A DNA stretch of 53,357 nt from a virus: the IMG/VR virus record IMGVR_UViG_3300028025_005064, positions 1 to 53,357 of that record; one strand, 5' to 3'. The position numbers and the translations under genes were made by a program. Within the stretch, counting starts at the first letter, position 1; each line of letters opens with the position of its first letter. Of this stretch, positions 34,730 to 42,448 are shown piece by piece. Under the pieces are notes generated by a model. It searched no databases. It saw only the letters and a list, made by a program, of their open reading frames with translations, and was not told where the DNA came from.

Positions 34730-35057
34730 GACTTACCTGACCTGACAATGTAACTTTACCTGTCATTAAAGTTGTTACGTATGAACCATTTGTTTCTTCA
34801 AAGTCATAAAAATAAGTTCCGGGTTCTATTGCAGATGTAGCACCTGAAGAAAGAGACATTGTTACAAGACCATTTACCGCACTCGTAACGGCAACGGTAA
34901 AAGAAAGAACTACGGAATCAGATGAGCGAGATTTGCGCATCTGAGCCGTATAAGTTCTTCCTGTGATATTTGTATTAACATTTGCACTATCTCTAATCCG
35001 AACTTCGTGCGTGTAACTATCACCTTTGTAAATTGCAATATTTCTTTCTGCAGCCAT
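34722..35057 (-). CDS. BppU-like N-terminal-domain (Ig-like) structural protein
   Basis: A 111-aa beta-sandwich protein. RNIAIYKGDSYTHEVRIRDSANV and the later EPGTYFYDFEETNGSYVTTL are the family signature of the BppU-type baseplate N-terminal domain, which attaches receptor-binding proteins to baseplates of Gram-positive phages. Here it stands alone without the fibre portion, so it may serve as an adaptor for the downstream fibre. It lies two bases after the 31-aa cysteine-rich peptide. ATG at 35057. Confidence 0.78.
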   Translation of the reverse strand: MAAERNIAIYKGDSYTHEVRIRDSANVNTNITGRTYTAQMRKSRSSDSVVLSFTVAVTSAVNGLVTMSLSSGATSAIEPGTYFYDFEETNGSYVTTLMTGKVTLSGQVSRG

Positions 35058-35059
35058 CG

Positions 35060-35155
35060 TTAGCAGTCACAAGTCTCACAACCACAGCTGCACTGTTCAA
35101 TACAGTCGCAACCGCATTCGCAAGATTTGTTTCTTCCTTTATTCAAATCTTCCAT
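35060..35155 (-). CDS. 31-aa cysteine-rich, metallothionein-like peptide
   Basis: A frame too short for usual gene callers. Begins ATG at 35155, which overlaps the endolysin stop (TAATG), and ends TAA at 35060, two bases before the next gene. It encodes MEDLNKGRNKSCECGCDC with nine Cys in all, in CxC and CxxC arrangements, ending CGCETCDC. The compact fit between two genes argues for translation. Nine Cys of 31 residues suggest a zinc, copper or iron-sulfur binding peptide, or a disulfide-bonded secreted one; it has no signal peptide. Not a classic metallothionein family by any motif I can name. Confidence 0.8.
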   Translation of the reverse strand: MEDLNKGRNKSCECGCDCIEQCSCGCETCDC

Positions 35156-35685
35156 TATGCATCCGGCTTTGGCAAGGCTCTCCATGCTGCTTCAAATTTA
35201 GCAGCATCTTTTGCCATTTCTGGAGAAAGTTCTACATGCAACCACTGGCCGCCAAATGAACCAGCATTATCATCTTTGGTAAAAATTTTTACCCCAGCCT
35301 CATTTTCTCCTCTTGAGCAGCGAAATCCTCTTCCATACCCTTGCACTTTATCTTTAACATTAGTATCAAAAGCATAGTCATGGATTTCTTCAATTCCTAA
35401 TTCTTTAGTATGAGCAAGGAACCAATTCCACATTTCAACTCCTGTCTTACGATCTGGATAACCTAAGTCAACAGCAGCGCCAGTTGCATGAACAGACATC
35501 CACTTCTCCATACCCGGATCTCCCATCTTCTTACCTTCTGTATGAGAGTTTCTCATCAGCCTGGCAACATAGATCCCCATATTGGTTGCTTTCCATCTTT
35601 TATTGCAAAGTTCAGCGAGTTTTTGAGTTCCAGGCTGTGCTTTTTTTCCGTCAAAACTTGGGTAATAGCTATACTTTCTTGGCAT
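35155..35685 (-). CDS. M15-type peptidase endolysin
   Basis: A 176-aa zinc peptidase of the VanY/Ply500-like class. Zinc ligands are H66 and D73 in the SVHATGAAVDLG motif and H150 in WLHVEL; the Gln-Trp-Leu-His segment replaces the more common Glu-x-x-His arrangement. The enzyme cleaves peptide stems of peptidoglycan during lysis. The start is not signal-bearing, so a holin must release it. It overlaps the 62-aa holin-like gene upstream by one base, and the Cys-rich peptide downstream by one base, so lysis genes are coupled. Confidence 0.88.
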   Translation of the reverse strand: MPRKYSYYPSFDGKKAQPGTQKLAELCNKRWKATNMGIYVARLMRNSHTEGKKMGDPGMEKWMSVHATGAAVDLGYPDRKTGVEMWNWFLAHTKELGIEEIHDYAFDTNVKDKVQGYGRGFRCSRGENEAGVKIFTKDDNAGSFGGQWLHVELSPEMAKDAAKFEAAWRALPKPDA

Positions 35686-35873
35686 TATTTTGTCTTCCCA
35701 AATGCCGAATCATTAGGATTCAGATAGCGCATAATGACAGGAAGGGCAGCAGCCCATAATGCATTTGCAGCCATTTTTACATCACCAGTTGATGCGTATA
35801 CAGCAACAGCAGCTCCCAATACGCTTCTTGCGTAGGATGCAGCCATTGCCTTTTGTGCTTCAGTAATTTTCAT
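35685..35873 (-). CDS. Holin-like small membrane protein (62 aa)
   Basis: Start taken at the ATG at 35873 (MKITEAQKAM) because AGGAG sits seven bases upstream. One or two hydrophobic segments lie at about 13-28 (RSVLGAAVAVYA) and 36-48 (ALWAAALPVIM); the charged end NPNDSAFGKTK follows. The pattern resembles holin-candidate proteins of phages from marine and freshwater actinobacteria (segments AALPVIMRYLNPND). The one-base overlap with the endolysin gene supports a lysis role. Not proven a holin. Confidence 0.72.
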   Translation of the reverse strand: MKITEAQKAMAASYARSVLGAAVAVYASTGDVKMAANALWAAALPVIMRYLNPNDSAFGKTK

Positions 35874-35916
35874 ATATATCTCCTTTTGTGGATAACCACT
35901 ATAAGTCAATTATACC

Positions 35917-36165
35917 TTAGATGTCTTTTTGAGGCTGACTTTTAGGACCATTAAAGATTTCATCAATCTCTTCAAGATCAAGTTTCCCGTCATTAAGGAA
36001 AGCTTTAGCCAAGCCCTCTACAACTTTAGCAACTCCACCAATTCCAGCCATCAGTACAGCTTGGGGTAGATTAACTCCGGCAATAGACCCAGCTCCAATC
36101 ACTCCAAGACCCGATGCGCCAAATACGGCAAGTATTCTTAATAAGATATTTTTTGTATTATTCAT
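35917..36165 (-). CDS. Small membrane protein, holin candidate (82 aa)
   Basis: A hydrophobic helix at about 7-30 (LLRILAVFGASGLGVIGAGS), a second at about 33-56 (LPQAVLMAGIGGVAKVVEG), then a charged tail with DGKLDLEEIDEIF that reads as an EF-hand-like acidic stretch. Class II-like two-helix layout. It sits between the 56-aa and 62-aa membrane proteins in the lysis group; the triplet may include a holin and its antagonist. Confidence 0.72.
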   Translation of the reverse strand: MNNTKNILLRILAVFGASGLGVIGAGSIAGVNLPQAVLMAGIGGVAKVVEGLAKAFLNDGKLDLEEIDEIFNGPKSQPQKDI

Positions 36166-36336
36166 TTAGTCTTCATCCTTTTTAATTAAAACACCAAACA
36201 TGTGAACAACAAATGCAGTTATTGTCAACCACAATCCATAAGTTTGAGTTTTGCCAGATAATGTAATTAAAACAATTACACCTCCAGATAATGTCCATGC
36301 CAAAGCATGGAGTTCTTTTAATATTTTTTTAAACAT
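36166..36336 (-). CDS. Small membrane protein, 56 aa, lysis group
   Basis: Found by reading the gap before the secreted protein. ATG at 36336 overlaps the stop of that gene (TAATG), preceded by AAGGAGAAA, a strong ribosome site. Two hydrophobic segments (about 12-27, LAWTLSGGVIVLITL; and 33-50, GLWLTITAFVVHMFGVLI), basic N-terminus and charged C-terminus. It stops at 36166, next to the following gene start. A two-helix holin or antiholin layout; no family identity. Confidence 0.75.
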   Translation of the reverse strand: MFKKILKELHALAWTLSGGVIVLITLSGKTQTYGLWLTITAFVVHMFGVLIKKDED

Positions 36337-38294
36337 TATTTTCTCCTTGATCGGCTACTACCCCGATCTGTGTTACCAGAACCACCGCCTCCCGATGGTC
36401 CACCAGCACCTCCACCCGATGGGGCAGAACTGCCTCCAGAGGGCATAGGAGCCGTTGTAATCATTGTTAAAGTAGTTGTTACAGCAATGAGTGCTCTTCT
36501 TGCTTTTACATCTATTCCAGAGCCTGTAGGAACATAATCATCAAGACCTTCTCCGAAAATGTCAATCTCTCCCTCAAAGGCTTCTTTAATTTCACTTGGG
36601 GCATCGGTAAGTGTTTCAACAAGAGCAGATTCTTCTGCTGGAGTAAGGTTCTCAACAGCAATTTCTTGAAAGATTTCTGTAGCCTGATCTGCGTCAATAC
36701 TTTCCAAAACCTTTGCACTTGTAGCAAGGTCGGTTGCTTGGTCTTCTGTAACACCAAGTTCCAAAACACTGTCAACAGCATTAGACACCTGTTCTTCAGA
36801 AACAGAGTCTGACTCCAAGATTCCAACAACCGCTTCAAATTGTTCATCTGATAATGGAGTATCCAATACAGAGTCAATAACTGATGCAAATTTCTCATCC
36901 GAGATTGGCTCATCGAAAATAGAATCAAGGGCAGCAGAAAATTGTTCTTCAGATAACGGCTCAGAAAAGACTGCATCGACAGCAGCTTCAAATTGGTCTG
37001 CACTTAGTTGAGATGTATTGTCAAAGACAGCTTCCACTGCAGCAGAGAAGTTTTCGTCAGACATAGGCCCATCAAACACTGAATCAATAACTGTAGAAAA
37101 CTGCGAATCAGTTAAATCTTGACCAAGAAGAGAATTAACCACTGCCGTGAGTTCTTCAGAAGTTTCAGCATCTGCTACTAAGTCATCAACAGCATTTGCA
37201 AGGTTTGCATTAGTTATAGGTGCATCGAAAATATCATCAACCGTTGCGTCTATAGTTTCTTGAACCTCTTGGGGAACTTCAATTGTTGGCGTTGGGTCTT
37301 CAGGAATTTCAACAGGTGTTGTATCTATTTCTGGAGTAGAAACTGGAGTTTGGTCCAACTCGGGAATTGAAACAGTGGTGTTTTCTGCTGGAAGCGTTTC
37401 AACAGGAGGGGGGACTACTTCTTCAACAGTCGTTGTAGTCGGTTCAGTTTCAGGTGCTATAGTTGTAGTCGATGAAGTTGTTGTTGTGCTTGTGGTTGTC
37501 GTGGTTGACGATGTTGTGGTGGTTGTACTGGTAGTCGTAGTAGTAGCTACAGGTGTTGCACGAACTGTGAATGTTTCAATCGTTGATGAATACACACCAA
37601 GTGTGTCGTTATCTGCACGAACTCTAAACTGATATTCAGTACCGTTTTCAAGGTTGTAGACAACAGCCCATGTATTAGTTGATGAAATAGCACGAGATGT
37701 TTGCCAGTTATCATCGGTAAAGAAAATTGCATATCTCTCTACAGGGGCATAACCTTCTCCACCTTCTGGGGCATCCCATGAAAGAGCAACCCGACCTTCA
37801 TACGCATAAGCCCGGAGATTTGTTGGGGTTCTCATCCCCAATGGAGGCAAGGTAGTAGTTGTTGAAGTAGTGGTTGAAGTAGTGGTTGTTGTGCTTGAAG
37901 TCGTAGTTGATGGAACCACTGTTGGCACAGAGTCAGTCTCTATTGTGTAAGAATTTCCATACCATCTATTGGAATCACCACAGCAAACACTTGTGCGAAG
38001 ACGATAGGTTCCGGTTTCTAAAACATTATATGAAATGTACGAATCTAAACCGTAATAGTCATCGTTTACAGCTAAAACCGTATTAGAACTGTCGTACAGC
38101 CATAACTGACTATCAATACCATACTGCTGTGCGTATGTCCTTAAAGTGAATGTTGTTCCGGCTTCAAGTTCAAAATAAAAATCATTAGCACCTTGTGTAC
38201 TGAATGATTCGGCTTTTACAGGGGATGCAAAAATAGAAATAAAAATTAAAGGTATTAATACCCAAGAACCTTTTTTAAATCTTAATTGTCTCAC
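36336..38294 (-). CDS. Secreted, Thr-rich protein with FN3 and acidic repeats
   Basis: A 652-aa protein beginning at a GTG (38294; a TAG lies immediately upstream). A signal peptide is clear: basic start, hydrophobic core (VLIPLIFISIFA) and cut after ASPVKA at residue 28. Next a PPC-like or jelly-roll domain (30-125), a Thr/Ser stalk, an FN3-like domain (about 155-245, LSWDAPEGGEGYAPVERY), a longer Thr stalk, then about eight acidic about-20-aa repeats (SEEQFSAALDSIFDEP type, 345-560), and a Gly/Ser-rich basic tail. Resembles secreted host cell-surface proteins of actinobacteria. Placed directly upstream of lysis genes. Confidence 0.8.
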   Translation of the reverse strand: MRQLRFKKGSWVLIPLIFISIFASPVKAESFSTQGANDFYFELEAGTTFTLRTYAQQYGIDSQLWLYDSSNTVLAVNDDYYGLDSYISYNVLETGTYRLRTSVCCGDSNRWYGNSYTIETDSVPTVVPSTTTSSTTTTTSTTTSTTTTLPPLGMRTPTNLRAYAYEGRVALSWDAPEGGEGYAPVERYAIFFTDDNWQTSRAISSTNTWAVVYNLENGTEYQFRVRADNDTLGVYSSTIETFTVRATPVATTTTTSTTTTTSSTTTTTSTTTTSSTTTIAPETEPTTTTVEEVVPPPVETLPAENTTVSIPELDQTPVSTPEIDTTPVEIPEDPTPTIEVPQEVQETIDATVDDIFDAPITNANLANAVDDLVADAETSEELTAVVNSLLGQDLTDSQFSTVIDSVFDGPMSDENFSAAVEAVFDNTSQLSADQFEAAVDAVFSEPLSEEQFSAALDSIFDEPISDEKFASVIDSVLDTPLSDEQFEAVVGILESDSVSEEQVSNAVDSVLELGVTEDQATDLATSAKVLESIDADQATEIFQEIAVENLTPAEESALVETLTDAPSEIKEAFEGEIDIFGEGLDDYVPTGSGIDVKARRALIAVTTTLTMITTAPMPSGGSSAPSGGGAGGPSGGGGSGNTDRGSSRSRRK

Positions 38295-38318
38295 CTAACA
38301 ATAATACTAGATTATGAG

Positions 38319-38651
38319 TTAAGCGGAATACTCAACACCACTAATCGTAAAAGTACACTTATTATCAGCATTTACTACATAAATTTTTTGCTCAGCGCTA
38401 AGAACAATTCCTGCGTCATAAGAAACAGTTTCATTTGCATTAACAGTAAATGTTTTAAGAATTGCATTATTATTTCCCGGAGTCCCAGCAGACGATAGAA
38501 GATGAATATCACATGTTGCAGCAGTTCCAGTAACATTACAAATGTTAATATTTCTAACTATTGAATAACTTCCTGCAGTGTTAGAAACTGTGTAGACATT
38601 TGAAGCGGTGTCATTACCGATATATAAATTTTTTGGCAGTAAGTTAGCCAT
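38319..38651 (-). CDS. Small beta-rich virion protein, paralogue of 119-aa protein
   Basis: A 110-aa Ser/Thr/Asn-rich protein. The segment LKTFTVNANETVSYDAGIVL aligns with LSNITVNANETLAFNCSMVL of the protein at 32234-32593. CDIHLLSSAG and the Cys near residue 40 are further landmarks. Likely a beta-sandwich attached to fibre or capsid. It overlaps the 116-aa structural gene by one base. Confidence 0.7.
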   Translation of the reverse strand: MANLLPKNLYIGNDTASNVYTVSNTAGSYSIVRNINICNVTGTAATCDIHLLSSAGTPGNNNAILKTFTVNANETVSYDAGIVLSAEQKIYVVNADNKCTFTISGVEYSA

Positions 38652-39001
38652 TAGACCCCCATCCAGTAAAGGATTTGACCATCAAAAACGGTCGTGTTCA
38701 TTGATTGAACAGCAGTTGCGTCTAGAACATGATCAACAGTTGAGCCAGCAGCGTGTGGCAATGCAACTGTACCGTCATAACCTCTTGATACAACAGTAAA
38801 AGCATTTGAGATTCTTGACGAAACTAAAATTTTTTCTTCATCAGCAGTAGCTCTTCCTATGACTATAACGAACGGATTTGTATCGCCAGTTGGGAATGTA
38901 GAGCCATCAGATACACTAAAAGAAGTAGATGAGTTTGAAATATTTGCACTTAGAGTCTGGACAATAACAGCCCCAGAAATCTCTCTTCTTTCAATTCCCA
39001 T
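38651..39001 (-). CDS. Structural protein with tail-hub-like beta domain
   Basis: A 116-aa protein. NISNSSTSFSVSDGSTFPTG, then EEKILVSSRISNAFTVVSRGY and AAGSTVDHVLDATAVQS, form a beta domain also seen within the hub protein here (ESISNSATSMTVLDTAIFPSG, SFLERGYYDSDPIAHAD). So a tail-type domain is reused as a single gene near the capsid. Role as head or tail decoration is inferred. Confidence 0.72.
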   Translation of the reverse strand: MGIERREISGAVIVQTLSANISNSSTSFSVSDGSTFPTGDTNPFVIVIGRATADEEKILVSSRISNAFTVVSRGYDGTVALPHAAGSTVDHVLDATAVQSMNTTVFDGQILYWMGV

Positions 39002-39012
39002 ATGAACTCCTA

Positions 39013-39393
39013 TTAGTCAATTGTGATGTCTAAGTCACCAGTTGCAATTCTTAATGTGTCGCCAGCATCAAGAGATTTGTTTGCGGTTAATGTTCCATGA
39101 ATAAGCATGTTTCCACCAGTGCTGTTGTCAAGAACAGCAACTGCGACTACGGTGCATGCAGGCATTCCAGTAAAGTCTAGGTTGCTTGAATTAGCTGTAG
39201 CACCACCTGTTGAAGCAGCCCATGCTCCTGCAATTCGAGCATAGGAGCCTCCTGTAACTTCTGTGCCTGCCGAAGAATCGGTTGGGGCAACGGTGTACAA
39301 CGCAACATATGTTGTTGGCATTGTATATGCTGTTGTTCCTAGAACATGATCTAGAACTTTGTTTTCAGCGTAGTTTGTAAGGCTTCCTGCCAT
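39013..39393 (-). CDS. Conserved phage structural protein (fibre/decoration-type)
   Basis: A 126-aa protein beginning MAGSLTNYAENKVLDHVLG, with LYTVAPTDSSAGTEVTGGSY and ANKSLDAGDTLRIATGDL. This start and the GTLTANKSL-type strand recur widely in phage virion proteins annotated as tail fibre or head decoration. It follows the 104-aa protein by two bases. Exact function unknown. Confidence 0.78.
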   Translation of the reverse strand: MAGSLTNYAENKVLDHVLGTTAYTMPTTYVALYTVAPTDSSAGTEVTGGSYARIAGAWAASTGGATANSSNLDFTGMPACTVVAVAVLDNSTGGNMLIHGTLTANKSLDAGDTLRIATGDLDITID

Positions 39394-39395
39394 AA

Positions 39396-39710
39396 TTAAT
39401 CCTCCTTAGAATTAAGATAATCCTCAAGCTCTAATTGGTTTGGAGCTCTAAAATTGTCAAGAGTTAAAAGGAAGTCTGCTTGATCTTCCGAAACTTCTTT
39501 TATATTGTCTTCTCTTGTGAAAGAAATATCCCCTGATACATAAGATGCACCAGACTCAAAGATGATTACTTTTAAACCAGTTGCTGTAGGAGTATCTTTC
39601 TTTTCTGCTTTTGGTTTTGCTGCAGCCTTTTTTGCTGTAGCTTTTTTTACAGGATTGCTTTCTGCTTTTGCAGAAGTTACGTCTGTGCTTTTAATAACAT
39701 TGTCACTCAT
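39396..39710 (-). CDS. Hypothetical protein with Lys/Ala-rich N-terminus
   Basis: A 104-aa protein. Residues about 13-40 are a Lys/Ala-rich disordered tail (KKATAKKAAAKPKAEKK); the C-terminal half has beta strands (GLKVIIFESGASYVSGDISF) and an acidic helix (DQADFLLTLDNF). The first gene after the capsid gene in transcription order, separated from it by a GC-rich hairpin. The basic tail could bind DNA or a negatively charged capsid face. No family recognised. Confidence 0.65.
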   Translation of the reverse strand: MSDNVIKSTDVTSAKAESNPVKKATAKKAAAKPKAEKKDTPTATGLKVIIFESGASYVSGDISFTREDNIKEVSEDQADFLLTLDNFRAPNQLELEDYLNSKED

Positions 39711-39746
39711 AGTTAATAGATTACCATATCCTTATATAAAATGCGA

Positions 39747-39772
39747 GAAGGAGGGGAATTAACCCCTCCTTC
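39747..39772 (-). terminator. Perfect hairpin after major capsid gene
   Basis: A 10-bp stem GAAGGAGGGG paired with CCCCTCCTTC around a six-base loop, 25 bases past the capsid stop. The following leftward sequence TCGCATTTTATA has a short T stretch, so partial termination or 3'-end protection is plausible. The tail tube gene has a similar arrangement. Confidence 0.75.
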
Positions 39773-39796
39773 CACAGAAATTTTATTTTCTAAATG

Positions 39797-40828
39797 TTAG
39801 AGGCTACGAAGCTTAACATTCTTGCCGATTACATACGAATCTGCGTTTTCAATGTTGTTACCAACACGCATAAACTGAGTATACTCAATTGTGTCGCTCT
39901 TTGGCTTGAACTGACGATAAACTGTAATATCACGGTGGATACCAATGATACGGTTGTTAGGGAATGTCAATTCAATGTGACCATGGGAACCGGCTGTACC
40001 TGAGTAATCGCCCGTAACGGTTTCTGGCATAAGTGGAACTTCCACCAATGGGATACCGAATGGAGAGATACCAGTTGAACCAGGACCACCATTCATACGC
40101 ATTGAACCTTGCAAGAACGCCATGTCACCTGCTAATGAGCCTGGTGATGGTGCGCCTGCAGTTGCGGCTGTAGCGGAGTTTGGATTGCCCAAGCTGTAGA
40201 TTGTGTCCTGAACAACACCTGAACCAGAGAAGAACTTCAGTTCATTTCTGCGCTGAAGGTACTTGGTTGGCATGTTGCGAAGGATACGGTCGTAAGTAGC
40301 TCTTGAAACCTGATTACCAGCTTCATCAACTGTACGGCCATTGGCTTTTGCAAGCTTAATGAAACCATCGACAGCCTTGATAAGGCCATTGTTTGAAGAT
40401 GTATTACCATTGATGAACAAATCGTCAAGGTCGTTAGCTGTTTGACGAGCCATAACCTGTGCGATGTGGTCTTCAAGGGAAGCGCCTTCAATGTTGTCCT
40501 CAAGTGACTCTGTTGATACGGACCAATCAAGACGCAACTTAACGGTGCTGATTGATACCTTGCTGAAGGTGACGGCTGCATTTGTGCCGTCATCTGTTGC
40601 CTCGGTTGCCTTTGAAAGCAAACGAGTTCCAACGGAAACCTTATCGATTTCCATTTGTGGAGTACGCATGCGAACGACTCTTGCGTTCTGCATTAATACT
40701 GATTGGTCAATGACGAAATCAAGGAAACGATTCGACTGGGCTGGCTTTAACAGACCACCAGAATCATTACCAACAACACCTGTTGTTACTTCATTAGCCT
40801 TTGAAAGAATTTCTTCTTGTGATGCCAT
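39797..40828 (-). CDS. Major capsid protein (HK97-type fold)
   Basis: A 343-aa protein after the protease/scaffold gene. The N-terminus has QSNRFLDFVIDQSVLMQNARVVRM, typical of phage capsid families; the P-domain has LEDHIAQVMARQTANDLDDLFING; the C-terminal end GIHRDITVYRQFKPKSDTIEYTQFMRVG is the A-domain signature. ATG at 40828 has an AGGAGGAATATA ribosome site, the strongest in the block. A GC-rich hairpin follows the gene. The start region lacks a long delta domain, which fits the separate scaffold part carried on the protease fusion. Confidence 0.9.
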   Translation of the reverse strand: MASQEEILSKANEVTTGVVGNDSGGLLKPAQSNRFLDFVIDQSVLMQNARVVRMRTPQMEIDKVSVGTRLLSKATEATDDGTNAAVTFSKVSISTVKLRLDWSVSTESLEDNIEGASLEDHIAQVMARQTANDLDDLFINGNTSSNNGLIKAVDGFIKLAKANGRTVDEAGNQVSRATYDRILRNMPTKYLQRRNELKFFSGSGVVQDTIYSLGNPNSATAATAGAPSPGSLAGDMAFLQGSMRMNGGPGSTGISPFGIPLVEVPLMPETVTGDYSGTAGSHGHIELTFPNNRIIGIHRDITVYRQFKPKSDTIEYTQFMRVGNNIENADSYVIGKNVKLRSL

Positions 40829-40843
40829 ATTATATTCCTCCTC

Positions 40844-42406
40844 TTATGACTCGTAACCAAGGGCGCTGATAACGCTCTGTGGTAAATATACGTTGTTCCA
40901 TACTGACTTTGGAGCAGACTTGGCAATTGCCTCGTCTTCTTCATCGTCTTCTGGGTCAACACTCTTTTTGATAGCTCCAGCGTCAGCAAACTTGCTAACT
41001 TGCTCTTCTGTCTCAGAGAGAGCTTTTTCTGCGGCTTCTAATTTTTCTTGAAGTTCAGCAGTGCTGGCTTCAAAACCCTTTGTAATATTGTCGATCTTAT
41101 CGTTTAGCGATGCCTCAACTTCTTCCTTAATGGAAGTAGCGAAGTTAGCCAACTTATCGTCAACAACAGCACTCAGAGCATCTTTAAGGACTTCAATATC
41201 CATATGTTCCTCCTGTGTGTTTTCATTAACTTCAACTATATCTGTTGTTGAAGCATTTTCTTGAACATCTGGAACAAGCCAATTGACTAATCTCTTCAAA
41301 AGAGATAGCCTATTTATTTCTTGTTCATTCATGTCTAAGACCATATCACAGTTTACATCATTTTGCAATAAAATATCCTGTGTTTCAATTAATTCTGTAT
41401 CTTCTACAGATTTATTTGCAATCATTTCATCTTTTTCCTTTTTCTTTTTCTGGGGTTGTGTTGGAGTTTTAAAACTTCCTTGTGTTGGATTTTTAATTCC
41501 CGCACCCATATTCCCAGATGTGACTTCACCTTCTTTCTTCATACCTTTCTCTTTAGTATTCTGATAGCGTTCAAGAAGTCTGCGACCTTTTGCAGCAAGT
41601 TCTGCTGCATCTTGTGCGTTCTGTGGTACTGGTTCTCCCCAAGCTGCTGCAGAGAGAGCAAGCCTTGTAGGTCTACCTTTTGGATCTTTCATTGGACCAG
41701 ATGGATTTGTAAAAAAGCGTGTAAGGAATGAGCCTTTTCTACGCATTTTCTCTGGCGTATCTGCTGCACCTCGGACTCCGGGCTTGAGATTTGCGCCCTC
41801 AGTCTCCTTGAAGTGTCTACGACCTGCAGCAGTCAGACCACCTTTAGGGTCTTTGAGAGGTTGCTTTGCTTTTTCAAAATCAATATCTTCAAGAACATCC
41901 AAAATATAGTCAAGATTGCCATCAATATCCATTTTGATAATATCAACAATTGCAAGTGCATTTGCGGGGTTATCAACTAAACTCAACTCACCAAGCGTAT
42001 ATTTTTTAATAATATTAACTGGTCGGCCTCTAAACATTTTTTCTGTAGACTCAGCCTTTTCCATAATTTTTCCACCAATGGAAAATGCTTGAAGAGTTCC
42101 ATCAAGGATTTTTTCCCAAGTATCTTGGGCACCCTTTGAAATATAAGCACTTACTTTAATAGCCTTATATTTTTCACCATCTTCAGATTCAATTTCAACT
42201 GGTTCATAACTAATAGCTTTACCTACGGCAATGGGGTGATGCATTTCTCTAATATTTCCACCCCAATTTTTGAAGGCCTCTAAAGAAGCACTAAACTCAA
42301 CAATATCGCCAGATTTATCAATGTTGTCAGCAGTAGCAATACCACTAACAATTCTTTCTTCTCTTTTGATCATGTCAATAGGGAAAGATAAATTAAAGTT
42401 TTCCAT
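40844..42406 (-). CDS. Prohead protease fused to DUF6321-like insert and scaffold coiled coil
   Basis: A 520-aa protein starting at ATG 42406 (GAGGTGATT upstream). Residues 1-155 are an HK97-type prohead protease: H56/H57, S109 in LQAFSIGG and the LGELSLVDNPAN motif around E140. Residues about 185-282 (LTAAGRRHFKETEGANLKPG, then RPTRLALSAAAWGEPVP and AAKGRRLLERY) match a conserved phage domain I believe is named DUF6321. About 420-495 is a coiled coil like a scaffold or delta domain. The protease trims scaffold in maturation. The insert between these parts is unusual. Confidence 0.82.
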   Translation of the reverse strand: MENFNLSFPIDMIKREERIVSGIATADNIDKSGDIVEFSASLEAFKNWGGNIREMHHPIAVGKAISYEPVEIESEDGEKYKAIKVSAYISKGAQDTWEKILDGTLQAFSIGGKIMEKAESTEKMFRGRPVNIIKKYTLGELSLVDNPANALAIVDIIKMDIDGNLDYILDVLEDIDFEKAKQPLKDPKGGLTAAGRRHFKETEGANLKPGVRGAADTPEKMRRKGSFLTRFFTNPSGPMKDPKGRPTRLALSAAAWGEPVPQNAQDAAELAAKGRRLLERYQNTKEKGMKKEGEVTSGNMGAGIKNPTQGSFKTPTQPQKKKKEKDEMIANKSVEDTELIETQDILLQNDVNCDMVLDMNEQEINRLSLLKRLVNWLVPDVQENASTTDIVEVNENTQEEHMDIEVLKDALSAVVDDKLANFATSIKEEVEASLNDKIDNITKGFEASTAELQEKLEAAEKALSETEEQVSKFADAGAIKKSVDPEDDEEDEAIAKSAPKSVWNNVYLPQSVISALGYES

Positions 42407-42448
42407 AATCACCTCGTAATCTTAAATTATACACCATTAATTATATAA

